64,000 bases of DNA from Nematostella vectensis (Eukaryota > Cnidaria > Anthozoa > Actiniaria > Edwardsiidae), in the NCBI RefSeq assembly GCF_932526225.1, contig NC_064036.1, positions 19,366,953 to 19,430,952 on the forward strand, in the 5' to 3' direction. Shown one piece after another: positions 60,241 through 64,000 of this stretch. The notes below the pieces were generated by a model, which worked only from the letters and a program-made list of their open reading frames with translations, searched no databases and was not told the origin of the DNA. A program made the position numbers and the translations under genes. The first letter of the stretch is position 1, and each line of letters opens with the position of its first letter.

Positions 60241-62452
60241 ATGGCATCGACTGCAGTGTTTTTGTCTGCCAGGTAAGCTACTTCTCTCTAGACTAAAACT
60301 ATGACTGTCACATTCGAAGCCGCTAAGTAACTTATTTATTTCTGGAATTTTTGGCTGTTTGTTTATGATTGTGAAAACGCAAGCGGCTGGAAATGAAAGC
60401 AATTTTGTGATCCATTTATGCAGGAAAATAGCCGTCAAAAGAACTGATTCCGACGTTATACAAGAGTCTTACAAGATAAAGACGACATTTTAAAAGATAA
60501 AGAAAACGCCTTACCAGATAAGGACAACATCTTAAAAGATAAAGACGACATCTTAAAAGATAAAGAAAACGCCTTACCAGATAAGGACGACATCTTAAAA
60601 GATAAAGAAAACGCCTTACCAGATAAGGACGACATCTTAGACGACATCTTACAACATAAAGAAAAGGTCTTATCAGATAAAGACGACAACCTAAAGGTGC
60701 AATCTGAATTGGATGTCAAAGATGATAACCCAGATAGCAATGACAAGCCTTTTTTCCTGGGTAAAAGAATTTTGAGCGAGAAGGAATTAGAAGATTGCAT
60801 AAAACGATATAAAGACCAAAATTTTTGTACGATCTGGAAAAAAAACACGTGCACATTATTATCTGCTAAAAAAAGGGCACCAAAAAGAGCGGAATCTAGT
60901 AACAAGAAACTTAAATACTACTCCATAGTTCTGAATTGTCTCTTCGGCAAAGCAAGAAAAAACAAAAAATCTAACTGAGAAATACCTGCACATTTAGACG
61001 GCTGTTCATTTGAAGTTTACTTGAGACTTTCTTCTGATGGAGAGGCACTCGAGGTTTTACGTATATGCGTTCAGCATACGCATGACCTATCTGAGCACCT
61101 CTACGACCCCAAACAAAGGGCGCTACTTGAACAAGAAAAAGAAAATGTAAGAGAAGCTCTAGCTCTTCAAGCCAGCTCCAAGTTAATCCAACAAAAAATA
61201 GAAAAAAACACTATCAAATCTAAAGCAATTATTATCCAAACGTGACACCGGAATTATTTGGACAGCGCTATACATTTCCTTCAGCTTCGGTTCGACGTCC
61301 TCGTCGACGAAGAAAATAATTTCAAGGAAATATTATTTGAGGACAAGAAACATGAAAGATATGTACCGCTCGTATCCCGAACTTCTTCTTGTGGATGCGG
61401 CGTACAAACTGTTGGAACTGAGGCTGCCAGTTTATCTTCTTTTGTGTGTGGATGGGAAAGGATTAAGCGGAATTTTTGCTATGTTCTTGGTATCAGATGA
61501 AACAAAAGGAGTAATTAAATTAATTTAAATTAAATTAAATTAGTAATTAATTCTTCTTGGGATAAAACCAAACCAAACCGCGATTCCTTTAAGGACTGTT
61601 TCCCACAGGCATCACTGGTTATATGCCTATATCACACCTTGAGGTCCTTTCGGCGCAAGGTTACTTGTGAAACGATGGGTATAACTTTTGCCGAGAGAAT
61701 ACATTGTCTTGAGACAAAACTTGCCTACTCGAAATCGAATACATTTATACAGAGAACTGAATACATTTATACAGAGAGAGCAGGCCCTCAAAGATATTAG
61801 GGTGCCGTGGACAAATAAAAAGGAGTCTACTGTAACTCAGGAAGAAAAAAAAATTAGACAAGAAAAGGAAGACAATGAATGCAAAACTAAGGAAGAAAAA
61901 GCAGCAAATTATGAGACGTACAGTAACATTAAAATGCTCCCAAAAATAAAGAAGAGAACGACCGAAGATGAAGTTACCGTTATAGGTTTACCGGCCTCCA
62001 AATGTAAAAAAAAAAATAACTCAAAAAAATATTATTCGTTTCTGCAAACTTTCAACCCAAGCAAACAGCCAAATAATTATTGAAAGCCTCACAAACAAGG
62101 TAGCTGCAGCGCAGGCTATAGCTGGCAAACGACTACTCAGTGACAAAGACCTCAAGACCAACTACCACGAAGTGGAATAAAAGATAAAGAAATAACATAA
62201 TAAAGAAATGATTGATATATACAGGGCACAAAAATATTTCGAAGAATCGTCTTGGATAAATATCTTTAGCTTAATAGAAAAAAGGAAAAGCAACCCTTTC
62301 TGTTGTGCAGTTTGAACGAAGATTATATCAGGTAAAACGGAGTCTACTATTATTTGCGATCGTTGCCTGATATGGTCACATTTTTCGTGTACATCTTTAA
62401 AAGCAATGCCGAAAACAAGAAACTGGTTTTGTAAGTCATGCAAACTAGAGTA
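60241..62452 (+). pseudogene. Decayed ZSWIM-type MULE transposase-like gene with PHD finger
   Basis: Possible exon 1 at 60241-60272 (MASTAVFLSA, AG|GTAAGC) joins an acceptor at 60424. After a frameshift comes a heptad-like segment (LQDKDDILKDKENALPDKDN...), then a FLYWCH/FAR1-like zinc-binding region (FCTIWKKNTCTLL, GCSFEVYLRLSSDGEALEVL, HTHDLSEHLYD). The MULE core follows (LLVDAAYKLLELRLPVYLLL, CFPQASLVICLYHTLRSFRR) and then a tail with VTVIGLPASK. A PHD finger (IICDRCLIWSHFSC, KTRNWFCKSC) lies near 62300-62450. In-frame TGA codons occur at about 60976, 61243 and in the PHD at 62313, where a zinc-ligand Cys is expected. Frameshifts lie near 61335 and before the PHD, and the second catalytic Asp region is deleted near 61540. 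Could be a transposon fossil or a dead domesticated gene. Confidence 0.7.
60465..60690 (+). repeat. Imperfect 21/42-bp repeat encoding charged heptads
   Basis: Tandem TTAAAAGATAAAGACGACATC and TTACCAGATAAGGACGACATC units encode seven-residue blocks L-x-D-K-(D/E)-(D/N)-(I/A) in the MULE-like gene. The opposite-strand frame (FSLSFKMSSLSGKA...) is a shadow. Confidence 0.8.
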
Positions 62453-63447
62453 CAAGTAACAAGTAACATTGGTAGAATAGAAACACTCTCCCAGTATCAA
62501 GAAATCGTATGTGTATTTACAGTTATCATCTTATACGGGAGTAACAGAAGCAATCTTTTCTCCTGGTATTCACTACATCTGCCCCATGCAACAGACAATC
62601 TTACTGTATATCGGCCTTTCCTGAAAAAAAGAAAGATTTCTTTTCTGGAATGTTCAGCATGCCCCGACTGTGCGAGCCCCGTCCATATACTTGTACGTTA
62701 TTTATCTCAAGGAACAGTGCATCTTCTCCATCAAAGCCTCGAGCTTTGTCTCCATGTCCTTGTGCGGTGTTTTTTAAAGGAAAGGTGTATACCTTCCATT
62801 CGCGTAGGTGTTCGTAACTTGGCTGAGTGATATTACACCTTTTGCCTGCCCATCTTCGGGGTTAAGACGTCGTCAAATAGAAACTTGGCAACAATGAGCC
62901 CTTGGCAAGGGTGATACCCCGGGCTTGTCCCGATAATACCACATTTGTGGGGGCACCAAGATGCCCCTATTTGATAAGCTCTTCTCAGATAACAATCAGT
63001 TATTCCGAGCTTCGATTGCTGGTCGCGCGCCCTTGAGAGTATGTGTGTATATAAGACAAACATGACAGACTCAGTTTTTCGTAGATAATAAGAGAGTCAC
63101 AAAACTGGGGCAGTGCGCGAGTTTAGAGTGCGGTCGATACTGGTAAAGGAGTATGACCATTTTCAATTGCAACTCGGATGTTGTGGTATTATATCTTATT
63201 ATTTTCTTTTCGTGTAGCAAAAAGTTTGTACTGAAGGTTCTTACGTTTAAAATAGATTTGTTTTTTTTTCCAAAAATTAAGAGTAAAATAAGCACCCTAG
63301 ACTATCCAATTTGTTTGCCAATAAAGCAAGGATAATATTATAAAGTCTATCGAAACTCTCATTGCTGGAATCACAAGGCAAATTCAGGCGCCCGTTTCTC
63401 GAAACTCCCGAAAATTTGCGAAATTAAGAAATAACAATTTCGCGAAC
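62453..63447. other. Intergenic, with a hairpin cluster at 62899-62967
   Basis: No protein gene recognised. Apart from the hairpin cluster, a TGTGTATATAAGAC sequence (about 63042-63058) resembles a TATA box, but no transcript start can be assigned. Confidence 0.35.
62899..62967 (+). other. Four consecutive perfect stem-loops (possible structured RNA)
   Basis: CCCTTGGCAAGGG (62899-62911), CGGGCTTGTCCCG (62920-62932), CCACATTTGTGG (62939-62950) and GGGGCACCAAGATGCCCC (62950-62967) follow one another with short spacers. The density of perfect hairpins is far above that of the surroundings. I cannot match it to a known small nuclear, 5S or other RNA. Confidence 0.35.
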
Positions 63448-64000
63448 ACATATGCATATGTTCGGTACACACGTGCATATGTTCGGTACACGTGCATATG
63501 TTCGGTACACATGTGCATATGTTCGGTACACATGTGCATATGTTCGATACACCTGTGCATATGTTCGGTACACGTGCATATGTTCGGTACACACGTACAT
63601 ATGTTCGGTACAGATGTGCATATGTTCGGTACACGTGCATATGTTCGGTACACATGTGCATATGGTCGGTACACACGTGCATATGTTCGGTACACATGTG
63701 CATATGTTCGGTACACATGTGCATATGGTCGGTACACATGTGCATATGTTCGGTACACATGTGCATATGTTCGGTACAGATGTGCATATGTTCGGTACAC
63801 GTGCATATGTTCGGTACACATGTGCATATGTTCGGTACACATGTGCATATGTTCGGTACACGTGCATATGTTCGGTACACATGTGCATATGTTCGGTACA
63901 CATGTGCATATGTTCGGTACAGATGTGCATATGTTCGGTACACGTGCATATGTTCGGTACACATGTGCATATGTTCGGTACAGATGTGCATATGTTCGGT
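63448..64000. repeat. 19-21-bp minisatellite, about 27 copies, truncated by the window end
   Basis: Unit GTGCATATGTTCGGTACACAT with variants lacking two bases (TACACGTGCATATG) or carrying ACAGATG or a single TGGTCGG. The three long minus-strand frames here are by-products of the array and are not genes. Confidence 0.94.

Noticed and set aside
60456..60905. 149-aa minus-strand frame with LSGKAFSLSFKMSS repeats
   Set aside because: Shadow of the charged repeat in the MULE-like gene on the plus strand.
60976..62315. Recoded TGA (selenocysteine) in the MULE-like gene
   Set aside because: Three TGA codons come with frameshifts and a deletion of a catalytic segment, so ordinary decay is the simpler reading.
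63371..63991. Three minus-strand frames of 168-206 aa (MCTEHMHVYRTYAH...)
   Set aside because: Products of the terminal 19-21-bp array; the same peptides appear in all three frames.

Overview
This window is animal nuclear DNA, most likely from an anthozoan cnidarian (sea-anemone-like). The evidence is compact multi-exon genes with GT-AG introns of 0.1-5 kb, proteins close to vertebrate families, a BEL/Pao retrotransposon fossil, many short DNA-transposon relics and a very high load of minisatellites. The species assignment is inference; the gene assignments rest on exon models whose reading phases close exactly.

Five intact-looking protein genes are present, all on the minus strand. They are XXYLT1-like xyloside xylosyltransferase (210-2154, 3 exons, 449 aa), a FOLH1/NAALAD-like M28 carboxypeptidase (14348-22306, 6 exons, 758 aa), a CCDC50-like coiled-coil protein with a long Arg/Asp/Glu-rich insert (27358-40506, 10 exons, 811 aa), PDE6D (45089-48474, 6 exons, 149 aa) and a Mind-bomb-type E3 ligase that has the MIB, ZZ, REP and three RING modules but no ankyrin repeats (49146-56620, 12 exons, 786 aa). 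At the right end (60241-62452, plus strand) lies a decayed ZSWIM-type MULE transposase gene with a C-terminal PHD finger.

Layout. 1-2.3 kb: XXYLT1. 2.3-12.4 kb: a 10-kb composite transposon with about 0.75-kb inverted arms built of short tandem repeats (foldback architecture) and a near-perfect 8-bp target duplication. Nested in it are a TTAA-flanked 1-kb insertion, a MITE fragment and a broken BEL/Pao element. 12.4-14.3 kb: two MITEs. 14.3-22.3 kb: FOLH1-like gene with a 2-kb minisatellite intron. 23.8-27.3 kb: two large intergenic minisatellites and a 126-bp duplication. 27.4-40.5 kb: CCDC50-like, with two arrays in intron 9 and three MITEs in introns 3 and 5. 40.5-44.1 kb: intergenic. 44.1-56.6 kb: PDE6D and the MIB-like gene head to tail, the latter with a tRNA-like sequence inside a TIR element in intron 3. 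56.6-64 kb: intergenic sequence, a 36-bp array with a reading frame, a MITE, the MULE fossil, a cluster of four hairpins and a 20-21-bp array that runs off the window.

The genes do not form one pathway. XXYLT1 extends O-glucose glycans on Notch EGF repeats and Mind bomb ligases act on Notch ligands, but nothing in the sequence shows that this proximity is functional. Most of the long open frames in the minisatellites are artefacts of unit lengths divisible by three.
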